Below are positions 52,568 through 61,059 of a stretch of 64,000 bases of DNA, one piece after another. The notes under the pieces are model-generated. The model was not told where the DNA came from. It did not search any database and saw only the letters and a program-made list of their open reading frames with translations. Source of the DNA: Prevotella sp. P5-108 (GTDB lineage: Bacteria > Bacteroidota > Bacteroidia > Bacteroidales > Bacteroidaceae); NCBI RefSeq assembly GCF_002251385.1, contig NZ_NPJJ01000033.1, positions 1-64,000 on the forward strand. The letters run 5' to 3'. The first letter of the stretch is position 1. Each line of letters begins with the position of its first letter. A program made the position numbers and the translations under genes.

Positions 52568-54832
52568 CTACTCCATAAACTTCTTGGCTGCACGCAACTG
52601 GTGACGCAGGTTGCTCAACAGCTGCTGACTCTCTTGCAGCAGATTGAGATAGAGCATACCTACCTGCAGCTGGCCGTTGTCCTCGATACCCTGCAGACGG
52701 TCTATCTGGCGATGACGATACTGCGAGAGTTCGTCCTTGAGCTGGTCGGCAGCGGCAAGGGTATCACGATAGCGGTCGAAACGGCCTGTGGAAATCTGGG
52801 TCTCGGTGTCGCGCATCAGTTCGACGATTCTAATCTTAATCATCTGATACTCGGTGCAGACATACATAGGAACAGGGGTGAAGTTGTTATCCACGTGCTC
52901 CTTGATTGGCTCGAGCATACGCTGCATGCAATAGATGAGCTGCTGGCTGGCATTGACACCGACGTGGAACCAGGTGTTACGCTCCATAGCCATCTCAATG
53001 GGCACACGCTGCAGCGCCACGAGCTGCTGCTTGCGCACGTTGCGCAGTTCCTGCTTGGCGCGACGCAGATGGCGCATCACCTTGCGCAGGGGCGAAGGAC
53101 GGTTGCTCTCAAATCCATCAATGAGCATCTCATAGTCATCGAGCAGTCTGGCGGTAATGGCGCTCTGGGTGTGACGCACATACTTCTTGAGCAAATCCCA
53201 AACTATCTCGGGCTCCTGGGCACGCATCATCAGACGGAAGAGGTCTTTGCCGTCGGCGTCGCACTCGCCACGTTTCTTGCTTTTGCCAGAGAAGAAGAGG
53301 ATATAGACCACCAGGGCGATGAAGCCTATCTGCACAGCCAGGCCTCCATAGTACATTGCGGCGCAAACCACGGCGGCTGCGATGAAGGCGGCACCGGCTG
53401 TGATAAACCATCCACCGATGACCGACAGCACGCCGGTGATGCGGAACACGGCACTCTCGCGACTCCAAGCCCGGTCGGCAAGCGATGAACCCATAGCCAC
53501 CATGAAGGTGACATAGGTGGTACTGAGCGGGAGGGCGTAGTTGGTACCGATGGTGATAAGCATTGACGCCAGCACCAGATTGACGGCTGCACGCACCACA
53601 TCAAAGGCAGCTGCATCGTTGGACTTGACCGATACGGGGGCAAAACGGCGGTTTATCCACTGGTTGATTTTATTGACAACCGGGATGTGCTGAACCACAG
53701 CACCCACGCTGTCGCTCACACTCTGCACGGTGCGCACGATGGCGCGGGCGGCACGTGACGAGCCGAACATCTCGTCGCCCTCGTCCTGACGGGCCAGGTC
53801 TACCGAGGTCTGTATCACGCGCTTGGCCTTCTTCGAGGTAGCCATAGCCGTAATCATCACCAGACCGGCTATGAGCAGGAAGACCACGGGAGTCTTGGCA
53901 GGCTGCATGAGCGAGGTCATCATGTACTGGGTGGGGGCCACGCCCGTAGAGAGACCATTGTTATAATAGTCGAGATAACTGTCGAGTCCTGCCAGAGGCA
54001 CACCGATGAAGTTGACCAGGTCGTTGCCGGCAAATGCCATAGCCAGGGCAAAGGTACCCATGAGCACCACGATGCGGAAGACATTGACACGCAGCAGATG
54101 GAGCACGCCCATCAGCACCGTGGAGACTCCGCCGATGGTGAGCAGCAGCATGGGGATGTGCATGCCAATCCAGGTTCTCACGCTCTCAGAGATATAGGGC
54201 GAGCCACCCATTCCCTTGAGGAAGATGAAGTAAGCCAGAGCGGTGAAGGCAATGCCGCCAAAGAGCGCCACAGCCACCAGGCCGCCACCGGTCTGACGGA
54301 AGGTGAACACCAGGCGAGCTATCCACTGCACAGCCACACCGAAGACGAAGGCTACAGCCACCGACACAAAGATGGCAAGGATAACGCTCAGCGCCTTGTC
54401 TGTATTGAGCAGATCATTGATTTGCAGACTGCCGTCGCCCATCATCTTGACAGCAGCGAGGATGGCAGCGGCTCCCAAGAGCTCGAATACCAGCGACACG
54501 GTGGTAGAGGTGGGCATGCCGAGCGAGTTGAACACGTCGAGCACTATCACATCGGTCACCATCACCGCCAGAAAGACCACCATCACCTCGCTCATGGCAT
54601 AGTGGTTGGGCATCATGATGCCATGGCGTGCCACATCCATCATGCCCGACGACATCACGGCGCCTAATATGACACCGGCAGATGCCACAAAGAGAATGGT
54701 GCGAAAGGCGGCAACGCGCGCACCTACCGCAGACTGCAGAAAGTTGACTGCATCATTGCTTACGCCGACATAGAGGTCGAACAGCGCCAAGCAGAGCAGA
54801 AACACTACAATGAGAAAATAAATTGCACTCAT
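52568..54832 (-). CDS. PiT-family inorganic phosphate transporter with long cytoplasmic C-terminal domain
   Basis: 754-residue inner-membrane transporter. The two PHO4 repeats are marked by YVGVSNDAVNFLQSAVG (about 22-38) and AGNDLVNFIGVPLAG (about 270-285). At least ten helices extend to about 530. The last 220 residues are soluble and helical (MMRAQEPEIVWDLLKKYVRHTQSAI..., ending LRHQLRAAKKFME) and look PhoU-like, as if the regulator were fused to the transporter. A -7 TACCTTTG is at 54865-54858. It imports phosphate with a cation and may work with the PafA-like phosphatase. Confidence 0.9.
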   Translation of the reverse strand: MSAIYFLIVVFLLCLALFDLYVGVSNDAVNFLQSAVGARVAAFRTILFVASAGVILGAVMSSGMMDVARHGIMMPNHYAMSEVMVVFLAVMVTDVIVLDVFNSLGMPTSTTVSLVFELLGAAAILAAVKMMGDGSLQINDLLNTDKALSVILAIFVSVAVAFVFGVAVQWIARLVFTFRQTGGGLVAVALFGGIAFTALAYFIFLKGMGGSPYISESVRTWIGMHIPMLLLTIGGVSTVLMGVLHLLRVNVFRIVVLMGTFALAMAFAGNDLVNFIGVPLAGLDSYLDYYNNGLSTGVAPTQYMMTSLMQPAKTPVVFLLIAGLVMITAMATSKKAKRVIQTSVDLARQDEGDEMFGSSRAARAIVRTVQSVSDSVGAVVQHIPVVNKINQWINRRFAPVSVKSNDAAAFDVVRAAVNLVLASMLITIGTNYALPLSTTYVTFMVAMGSSLADRAWSRESAVFRITGVLSVIGGWFITAGAAFIAAAVVCAAMYYGGLAVQIGFIALVVYILFFSGKSKKRGECDADGKDLFRLMMRAQEPEIVWDLLKKYVRHTQSAITARLLDDYEMLIDGFESNRPSPLRKVMRHLRRAKQELRNVRKQQLVALQRVPIEMAMERNTWFHVGVNASQQLIYCMQRMLEPIKEHVDNNFTPVPMYVCTEYQMIKIRIVELMRDTETQISTGRFDRYRDTLAAADQLKDELSQYRHRQIDRLQGIEDNGQLQVGMLYLNLLQESQQLLSNLRHQLRAAKKFME

Positions 54833-55085
54833 ATTTCTTGTTTTTGTTTTACTGCCGCAAAGGTAGGCAACAGTTATTACAATCGTGTTAAGGCACTATG
54901 ACAATGGAGTGAAATGTAAAGAGACCGCGGCCAGGCTGTCTGCGAAGGCTAATCATGCCGATTGCGTGGGGCCCATGCTATATATAAATATGTTTTTTGG
55001 GTTATTGGCATACATTTTTGGCGCAAAGGGCTCATAATCCAGCTTTTTTGGCTACTTTTGCACCATAATAATCACAACCCGGACA

Positions 55086-55925
55086 ATGGCTATTGTAATA
55101 GGTATAGATGTGGGCATAAGTACCACCAAGATAGTGGGAATTAACGACGAAGGCCAAGTGGTAGCGCCCAAGCGCATCAAGGCCACCGACCCGGTGGCTT
55201 CGCTCTACGGCGCCTTCGGCAAGTATCTCTATGACAACAAAATCAGTCTGAGCGACGTGGAAAAGGTCATGATTACAGGCGTAGGCGCAGCTTACATCGA
55301 CTCGCCCGTCTATGGTCTGCCCACAGCCAAGGCCGACGAGTTTATCTCCGACGGACTGGGCGCCAGCTACGAGACCGACATCGACCGGATGATAGTGGTA
55401 TCGATGGGCACAGGTACGTCGCTCGTGCAGTGTATCGGCGACGACATCCGCCATATCGGAGGTATCGGTGTGGGCGGAGGCACCCTGATGGGACTCTCGC
55501 GCATCATGCTCCAGACCGACGACATACACACCATCAACAAGCTGGCAAACGAGGGCGACCTGAAGAATATAGATGTGCAGATAGGCGACATCAGCCCCAA
55601 CCCACTGCCCGGACTGCCCAAAGACGCGACCGCAAGCCTCTTCGGCAATGCCAAGAGCAACGCCACGCGGGAAGACATCGCGCTGGGCATCATCACCACC
55701 GTACTGCAGACCATCGGTTCGACCACCATACTCTCGTCGCTTGGCAGCGGCATCAAGGAGTATGTGCTCATAGGCAACCTCACGCTGCTGCCTCAGTGCA
55801 AGACGGTGTTCCCCTCAATGGAGAAGCTGTTTGGCGTGCGGTTCATCATCCCCGAGTACAGCGAGTTCTGCACAGCCATCGGTGCTGCGCTGGTCTACGT
55901 GAAGGGAAAGAAAGGCAAGGAGTAA
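55086..55925 (+). CDS. coaW: Type II-like pantothenate kinase
   Basis: 279 residues of the actin-like ATPase fold. GIDVGISTTKIVGI (phosphate 1, residues 6-19), VVSMGTGTSLVQ and GGIGVGGGTLMGLSRI (about 105-140) and the adenosine-binding VLIGNLTLLPQ near the end fit the CoaW group rather than CoaA or CoaX. It starts CoA synthesis from pantothenate. A -7 TACTTTTG lies at 55053-55060. 22 nt ahead of the EEP gene. Confidence 0.85.
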   Translation: MAIVIGIDVGISTTKIVGINDEGQVVAPKRIKATDPVASLYGAFGKYLYDNKISLSDVEKVMITGVGAAYIDSPVYGLPTAKADEFISDGLGASYETDIDRMIVVSMGTGTSLVQCIGDDIRHIGGIGVGGGTLMGLSRIMLQTDDIHTINKLANEGDLKNIDVQIGDISPNPLPGLPKDATASLFGNAKSNATREDIALGIITTVLQTIGSTTILSSLGSGIKEYVLIGNLTLLPQCKTVFPSMEKLFGVRFIIPEYSEFCTAIGAALVYVKGKKGKE

Positions 55926-55947
55926 ACTTATAAACCATATAATAACA

Positions 55948-56859
55948 ATGAAGAAAAACTTTTTGATTGTCATGTGCCTCATGATGGCCCTCATGGCCTC
56001 GGCACAAGACCTGGTAGTGTGCAGCTACAACATCCGCAACGCCAACCGCGGTGATGCCAAGAACGGCAACGGCTGGGAGAAGCGCTCAGTGTATATGTGT
56101 CAGCAGATACAGTTTGAAGACCCAGGCGTATTCGGTTGCCAGGAAGTTAAGAAAGAGCAGATAGACGATATGCTGCGCCTCATGCCCGAGTATGCCTACG
56201 TAGGCGTAGGCCGCGAGGACGGCAAGGAGGGCGGCGAATATTCGCCCGTATTCTACAAGAAGGACCGCTACAAGCTGCTGGACAGCGGCACGTTCTGGCT
56301 GGCCGAAGACCCCACCAAGGCAGAGCTGGGATGGGACGCCGCCTGCAAGCGCGTGTGCTCATGGGGCCACTTCAAGGACCTCAAGACCAAGCATACCTTC
56401 TATTTCTTCAACACCCACATGGACCACATCGGTGTGACAGCACGCCGAGAGGGCGCCAAGCTCATCGTGAGCAAGATGCGCGAACTGATGAAGAAGAATG
56501 ACCCCGTTATCCTTACCGGCGACTTCAACGTAGACCAGCGCAGCGAGCCCTTCCAGGTGTTCATCAACTCCGGATTCCTCAACGACTGCTACGAGGTGAG
56601 CAAGTATCGCTTTGCCACCAACGGCACATTCAACGACTTCAACCCGCTCAACTGCAGCAACAGCCGTATCGACCACATCTTTGTAAGCAAGAGCTTCAAG
56701 GTGGACCGCTACGCCATCCGCACCGACGGTTACTGGGACAATGTGGAGATGTATGAAGCCAAACCATCACCCAACGCTCCTATGGATGTAAAACTCAAAG
56801 AGGGTGTACGCCGCAATCCTTCTGACCACTATCCCGTGGTAGTAAAGATGCGCTTCTAA
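55948..56859 (+). CDS. Exported endonuclease/exonuclease/phosphatase-family protein
   Basis: 303 residues. Signal peptide (ends LMASA-Q). EEP-fold motifs: CSYNIRNAN, GCQEVKKEQ (metal Glu), FFNTHMDH, LTGDFNVDQRSEP, RIDHIFVS and a C-terminal SDHYPVVVKM (catalytic His). Exported members in Bacteroidales usually hydrolyse phosphodiesters such as nucleic acids or phospholipid head groups; the substrate is not visible. Terminator at 56879-56915. Confidence 0.88.
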   Translation: MKKNFLIVMCLMMALMASAQDLVVCSYNIRNANRGDAKNGNGWEKRSVYMCQQIQFEDPGVFGCQEVKKEQIDDMLRLMPEYAYVGVGREDGKEGGEYSPVFYKKDRYKLLDSGTFWLAEDPTKAELGWDAACKRVCSWGHFKDLKTKHTFYFFNTHMDHIGVTARREGAKLIVSKMRELMKKNDPVILTGDFNVDQRSEPFQVFINSGFLNDCYEVSKYRFATNGTFNDFNPLNCSNSRIDHIFVSKSFKVDRYAIRTDGYWDNVEMYEAKPSPNAPMDVKLKEGVRRNPSDHYPVVVKMRF

Positions 56860-56878
56860 CATACACGCCATTTACAGG

Positions 56879-56915
56879 AAAGGCTCTACCCATGCTGATG
56901 GGTAGAGCCTTTTTT
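56879..56915 (+). terminator. Terminator of the coaW-EEP unit
   Basis: AAAGGCTCTACCCA (56879-56892) pairs with TGGGTAGAGCCTTT (56899-56912), then T residues. Confidence 0.9.
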
Positions 56916-56936
56916 ATGTCTCGTCGCAACGGAGGG

Positions 56937-57647
56937 CTACTCGTAATCGTCGATGACGCTGTTCATCATGTCCATCATGGGTTTGGCAGCCTCGAAATAC
57001 TTGAGCAGTTGGTGGGGCCAGTCGGGAGCGTCGAAGAGACTGTCGGGCACACGCTTCCAGCAGCAGTAGTCCTTCATGCGCAGATAGTCGATGTAGGGAT
57101 AGTCGCGCGGGAAACCCTTGGGCGCCGTCTTGAGCATGGCAATGCCAAAACCGCGGTCGCTCATCTCGTCGTCGTTCATCACGCCCTCGCCGGGATAACC
57201 GAAATAGCGCACGAAGGGACCCGCCTCGACAGCCTTGCGCCAGAGGTCGATGTTGCCCATAATCTCGTTGCGGCATGCGGTAAGGATAGGAGTGGGCAGC
57301 CAGTAGGAGCCGATGGCTATGAAACTGTGGCCCGGCTGCAGATGGATATAGTAACCGCCGCGGAGCGACTTGCGGCCCTTGGCACAAATCATGGCACCGA
57401 AGTGGCGCTTGTAGGGCGACTTGTCGGGACTGAAACGGGTATCGCGGTTGAAGCGGTAGATGCAGTCTTTGGCCGTGAGATGTGCCACCTCGGCGTCGAT
57501 GGTAGCTATCTCGGCAATGGCACGCGTGATATCGGCCTCAAAATCGGCTTTACATATATTGTATTCTTTCTTATGTTCGAGGAACCAAGGTCTATTGTTA
57601 TTGCGAGCCACGGTATCGAGAAATCCAAGTATGAGTTTAGTATTCAT
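56937..57647 (-). CDS. DUF2461-family protein
   Basis: 236 residues of the TIGR02453/DUF2461 family. Typical elements: NNNRPWFLEHKKEYN, YRFNRDTRFSPDKSPYKRHFGAMI and GGYYIHLQPGHSFIAIGSYWLP. Function unknown; no signal peptide or membrane segment. The start MNTKLILGFLD lies 10 nt behind nth, so it is co-transcribed with the repair enzyme. Confidence 0.88.
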   Translation of the reverse strand: MNTKLILGFLDTVARNNNRPWFLEHKKEYNICKADFEADITRAIAEIATIDAEVAHLTAKDCIYRFNRDTRFSPDKSPYKRHFGAMICAKGRKSLRGGYYIHLQPGHSFIAIGSYWLPTPILTACRNEIMGNIDLWRKAVEAGPFVRYFGYPGEGVMNDDEMSDRGFGIAMLKTAPKGFPRDYPYIDYLRMKDYCCWKRVPDSLFDAPDWPHQLLKYFEAAKPMMDMMNSVIDDYE

Positions 57648-57657
57648 AATCCTTATT

Positions 57658-58305
57658 TTATAATTTTGAATCGTCAAATCTTTTTGGACAGAATGAATCG
57701 AAGGGACATTCGCCACAGAGCGGACGATTGCTCCGACAGATATAGCGCCCATGGAGCAGGAGCCAGTGGTGGGCATCGGGGATGTCCTGGACGGGGATAT
57801 AGCGCATGAGCTGCTGCTCGACCTTCAGAGGCGTATTGGCAGTCTGGGGAACGAGGCCCAGACGGTGGCTGACACGATAGACATGGGTATCAACAGCCAT
57901 GGTGGGCTTGCCGAACCACACGGCCTGGATGACATTGGCGGTCTTGCGCCCTACGCCCGGCAATGTCATGAGCTGGGAGCGGTCGGAGGGTACATCGCCA
58001 TGGAAGTCGCTGACCAGCTGGCGCGACATGGCTACCAGATGGTTGGCCTTGGCATTGGGATAGCTCACCGAACTGATGAGCTGCAGCACATCGTCGACCT
58101 CGGCCTGGGCCATGGCCTGCGCGGTGGGATAACGGGAGAAAAGGGCTGGGGTAACCTGGTTGATGCGCTTGTCAGTACACTGGGCACTGAGGAGCGTGGC
58201 TACCAGCAACTGGAAAGCCGAACCAAACTGGAGCTCGGTGGTAACCTTGGGCATGGCTTCACGATAATAATCGAGCACACGCTGGTAACGCTGTTGACGG
58301 GTCAT
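57658..58305 (-). CDS. nth: Endonuclease III
   Basis: 215-residue base-excision repair glycosylase/AP lyase for oxidised pyrimidines. Helix-hairpin-helix LPGVGRKTANV with catalytic Lys121, catalytic Asp139 in AVDTHVYRV, and the iron-sulfur loop Cys190-x6-Cys197-x2-Cys200-x5-Cys206. The start MTRQQRYQRV matches the family; an in-frame ATG 11 codons upstream is less likely. Confidence 0.95.
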   Translation of the reverse strand: MTRQQRYQRVLDYYREAMPKVTTELQFGSAFQLLVATLLSAQCTDKRINQVTPALFSRYPTAQAMAQAEVDDVLQLISSVSYPNAKANHLVAMSRQLVSDFHGDVPSDRSQLMTLPGVGRKTANVIQAVWFGKPTMAVDTHVYRVSHRLGLVPQTANTPLKVEQQLMRYIPVQDIPDAHHWLLLHGRYICRSNRPLCGECPFDSFCPKRFDDSKL

Positions 58306-58339
58306 AATAAAATCTGTGTAGGATAAAGGGCAAAACAAA

Positions 58340-58390
58340 CGGAGTATGAAAAACTCTTTCGCTCGTGAGCGGCGGTTTCTACATACTCCG
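58340..58390 (-). terminator. Stem-loop between the OmpH-like gene and nth
   Basis: CGGAGTATG (58340-58348) pairs with CATACTCCG (58382-58390) around a long loop. It is followed on the minus strand by a T-rich GTTTGTTTTG stretch, so it probably ends the OmpH transcript. Confidence 0.6.
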
Positions 58391-58442
58391 TCGTGGATTG
58401 TGGAACGTGCCTTGCGGTGCGCCCACTAAGGTAAGTATCTAA

Positions 58443-59054
58443 TTATTTCTTCTCTTCGGTGGCCTTCTTGGTAGCGGCTGTGGGCTTGTAGGCCTTGTTG
58501 AGACCGGCAACCACCTCGGCAGTAACGTCGTAAGCCTTGTCGGCGTAGAGCAGATTGTCGCCGGCCTTGCTCAGGATAAGGCTATACTTCTTGTCCTTGT
58601 TGTAGGCAGCGAGGAAGTGCTGGATAGAGTCGCGCAGAGCGGCGTTGTACTTGTCGGTCTCTGCCTGGAACTCGTTGGAAAGACGACGATTGAGCGCATC
58701 GAGGTCAGCGCTCTGCTTCTGCAGACCAGCCTGGATGCCCTCGGCCTGCTCACGGGTATAAGCATTCTGCTGAACCTTCTGCTGGAAGTTGGCAGCGGCT
58801 GCCTGCAACTGCTGCTGCTTGGCTGCAAGGGTATTCTGGATGTTCTGGCCCTTCTTCTGAAGAATGAGCGAATAGTCTTTGCAGAACTTATACTGCGACA
58901 TAATCGAGTCTACCTCAACATAGGCAATCTTCAGGCTACCGGGAGCTACGGGCTGAGCCTGGGCTTCATCGTTAGCGGTACTCTTGTTGCATGAGGTCAT
59001 AGCGAGCGACAGTGCTGCGACTGCCACCATGGTTTTCATCAGATTTTTTTTCAT
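58443..59054 (-). CDS. OmpH/Skp-family periplasmic lipoprotein
   Basis: 203 residues. Lipobox AMTSC (lipidated Cys about 22). Skp/OmpH pattern: KIAYVEVDSIMSQYKF, a long coiled coil rich in Gln/Ala (about 68-150) and a closing strand YSLILSKAGDNLLYADKAYDVT. A periplasmic chaperone role is inferred. Unlike E. coli Skp it is lipid-anchored. It follows the small membrane-protein gene by 47 nt, so the two may share the promoter at 59339-59369. Confidence 0.85.
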   Translation of the reverse strand: MKKNLMKTMVAVAALSLAMTSCNKSTANDEAQAQPVAPGSLKIAYVEVDSIMSQYKFCKDYSLILQKKGQNIQNTLAAKQQQLQAAAANFQQKVQQNAYTREQAEGIQAGLQKQSADLDALNRRLSNEFQAETDKYNAALRDSIQHFLAAYNKDKKYSLILSKAGDNLLYADKAYDVTAEVVAGLNKAYKPTAATKKATEEKK

Positions 59055-59101
59055 ATCAGTTATAGTATTTATTGTCATCGTTAGCGGCGACGGCCTTCGC
59101 A

Positions 59102-59296
59102 TCAGTATGCCCCACCCTTCTGGCGGGCTTCACGGTCCTGGTCCATCACGCAGTGTATACCGCGGTCTTTCATCGCCTTGCTGTCATGGATATGCTGGGA
59201 AGAGAACTCTCCGTGCTTGCGAAAAAGCAACTTCACACACAATAATGCCAGTGCAATAGCAATTATTAACACGCTTAATAGTAGAGTTTCCATCAT
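59102..59296 (-). CDS. Small single-helix membrane protein (64 residues)
   Basis: Starts MMETLLLSVLIIAIALALLC (either Met). One transmembrane helix at about 3-24, followed by a cytoplasmic tail with three His and one Cys (RKHGEFSSQHIHDSK..., GIHCVMDQDREAR). It resembles small conserved Bacteroidales membrane proteins of unknown role; the His/Cys tail could bind a metal. A perfect promoter precedes it, which supports expression. Confidence 0.75.
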   Translation of the reverse strand: MMETLLLSVLIIAIALALLCVKLLFRKHGEFSSQHIHDSKAMKDRGIHCVMDQDREARQKGGAY

Positions 59297-59338
59297 TTTA
59301 ATTAATTTTGCAGTATCACATTGACACCTTTCTGCTGA

Positions 59339-59369
59339 CAAAGGTAGCGTTTTTAGATTAAAGGACAAA
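59339..59369 (-). promoter_or_regulatory. Promoter of the 64-residue membrane protein gene
   Basis: On the minus strand TTTG (59369-59366), 19 nt, TACCTTTG (59346-59339): full consensus, leader about 40 nt. Confidence 0.8.
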
Positions 59370-59385
59370 ATAAATAATCATAAAA

Positions 59386-60840
59386 ATGAGTAACGTAGAA
59401 TTAAAACCTGCTCGCGTGTTTGAGCAGTTTGCTAAAATCAATCAGATTCCACGCCCCTCCAAGCGCGAGGAGAAGATGATTGAGTATCTCAAGGAGTTTG
59501 GTAAAAGCCATGGTCTCGAGACTGTAGTCGACGAGACAGGCAACGTACTGATACGCAAGCCCGCCACCCCCGGCCACGAGAACCGCAAGACGGTAATCCT
59601 GCAGAGCCACATGGACATGGTTTGCGACAAGCTGGTGGATATCGAGTTCGACTTTGACAAGGATGCCATCCAGACTTATGTAGACGGAGAATGGCTGCGC
59701 GCCAAAGGCACCACACTGGGTGCCGACGACGGTATAGGTTGTGCCATCGAGCTGGCAGTGCTCGACAGCGACGACATCGAGCATGGCCCCATCGAGTGTG
59801 TGTTCACTCGCGACGAGGAAACCCAGCTCACAGGTGCCATAGGTATGAAGTCGGGCTTCATGAACGGCGACTATCTCATCAACCTCGACTCTGAGGACGA
59901 GGGCCAGTTCTTCGTAAGCTGTGCCGGCGGCCGTAGCACCATCGCCACGTTCAGCGTAGAGCGCGAAGAGGCTCCTGCCGGTTACTTCTTCATGGAAACT
60001 GCCGTGAAGGGCCTGGTAGGCGGACACTCGGGCGACGACATCAACAAGAAGCGCGCCAATGCCATCAAGCTGCTCACCCGCTTCATCTATGCCGAGATGC
60101 AGAAGACCGACGTGCGTCTGGTTTCTTTCAACAGCGGAAAGCTGCACAACGCCATCCCACGCGACGGCAAGGTGGTATTCGCCGTTCCCGCTGCCGACAA
60201 AGAGATGGTCAAGGCCGACTTCAACATATTCGTAGCCAATGTAGAGGATGAGTTCCACGTTACAGACACCGCCATGGAGTTTGCCCTCACCAGCACCGAC
60301 GCTGCAGCTGTCATCACCAAGGCTGTAGGCGACAACATCATCTTCGCGCTGCAGGCTGTAGACAACGGCGTCTTCGCCATGTGCCAGGACGAGGCTCTCG
60401 ACTGGCTGGTAGAGACATCGAGCAACGTAGCCGCCGTGAAGACCACCGACAACGAGGTGGAGGTACTGTCATCGCAGCGCTCTTGCGTGATGAGCAACCT
60501 CGACAACATGTGCAACACCGTGGCTGCCGCTTACCGTCTGGCTGGTGCCAAGGTGATAACCACCGACGGCTACCCTGCATGGAAGATGAACCCACACAGC
60601 AAGCTGGTAGACATCACCGCAGAGACCTATCGCAAGCTCTTCGGCAAGGAGCCCAAGGTGCTGGGAATACACGCCGGTCTGGAGTGCGGCCTCTTCTCAG
60701 AGCGCTACCCCAACCTCGACATGGTAAGTTTCGGCCCCACACTGCGCTATGTACACACTCCCGATGAGCGTCTGCTCATCCCCACTGTACAGATGGTATG
60801 GGACCACCTGCTCGAGATACTCAAGAATATTCCCGAGTAA
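59386..60840 (+). CDS. pepD: Aminoacyl-histidine dipeptidase (M20C)
   Basis: 484-residue cytosolic zinc dipeptidase of broad specificity (carnosinase-like). Zinc and catalytic motifs: QSHMDMV (His, Asp, about 74-80), KGTTLGADDGIG (bridging Asp near 114), FTRDEETQLTGA (catalytic Glu and zinc Glu, about 140-151), INLDSEDEG and a C-terminal GIHAGLECGLF. Length matches family. It is divergent from the 64-residue membrane protein and ends at a strong terminator. Confidence 0.95.
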   Translation: MSNVELKPARVFEQFAKINQIPRPSKREEKMIEYLKEFGKSHGLETVVDETGNVLIRKPATPGHENRKTVILQSHMDMVCDKLVDIEFDFDKDAIQTYVDGEWLRAKGTTLGADDGIGCAIELAVLDSDDIEHGPIECVFTRDEETQLTGAIGMKSGFMNGDYLINLDSEDEGQFFVSCAGGRSTIATFSVEREEAPAGYFFMETAVKGLVGGHSGDDINKKRANAIKLLTRFIYAEMQKTDVRLVSFNSGKLHNAIPRDGKVVFAVPAADKEMVKADFNIFVANVEDEFHVTDTAMEFALTSTDAAAVITKAVGDNIIFALQAVDNGVFAMCQDEALDWLVETSSNVAAVKTTDNEVEVLSSQRSCVMSNLDNMCNTVAAAYRLAGAKVITTDGYPAWKMNPHSKLVDITAETYRKLFGKEPKVLGIHAGLECGLFSERYPNLDMVSFGPTLRYVHTPDERLLIPTVQMVWDHLLEILKNIPE

Positions 60841-60923
60841 AGCATATATTATAATATAGGTACGGGAGGAATTGCCGGCATCCATGCCACCACAACAGCA
60901 ATTCTGACAACCGGCCTGACGAT

Positions 60924-60962
60924 GACAGCAGACCTCCGCAAAGAGAAGTCTGCTGTCTTTTT
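60924..60962 (+). terminator. pepD terminator
   Basis: GACAGCAGAC (60924-60933) pairs perfectly with GTCTGCTGTC (60948-60957), followed by a T run. Confidence 0.9.
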
Positions 60963-60976
60963 TATTGGTTACAGAA

Positions 60977-61010
60977 AAGCCCACACCGTTCATGCTGAAG
61001 GTGTGGGCTT
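60977..61010 (-). terminator. Stem-loop behind glmM
   Basis: AAGCCCACACC (60977-60987) pairs with GGTGTGGGCTT (61000-61010). The following minus-strand sequence has only a few U residues. Confidence 0.65.
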
Positions 61011-61059
61011 ATATAGTAAAGTTAAACAGTCTTGCTGTTTCCGCTTTAGTCCATCCGGC

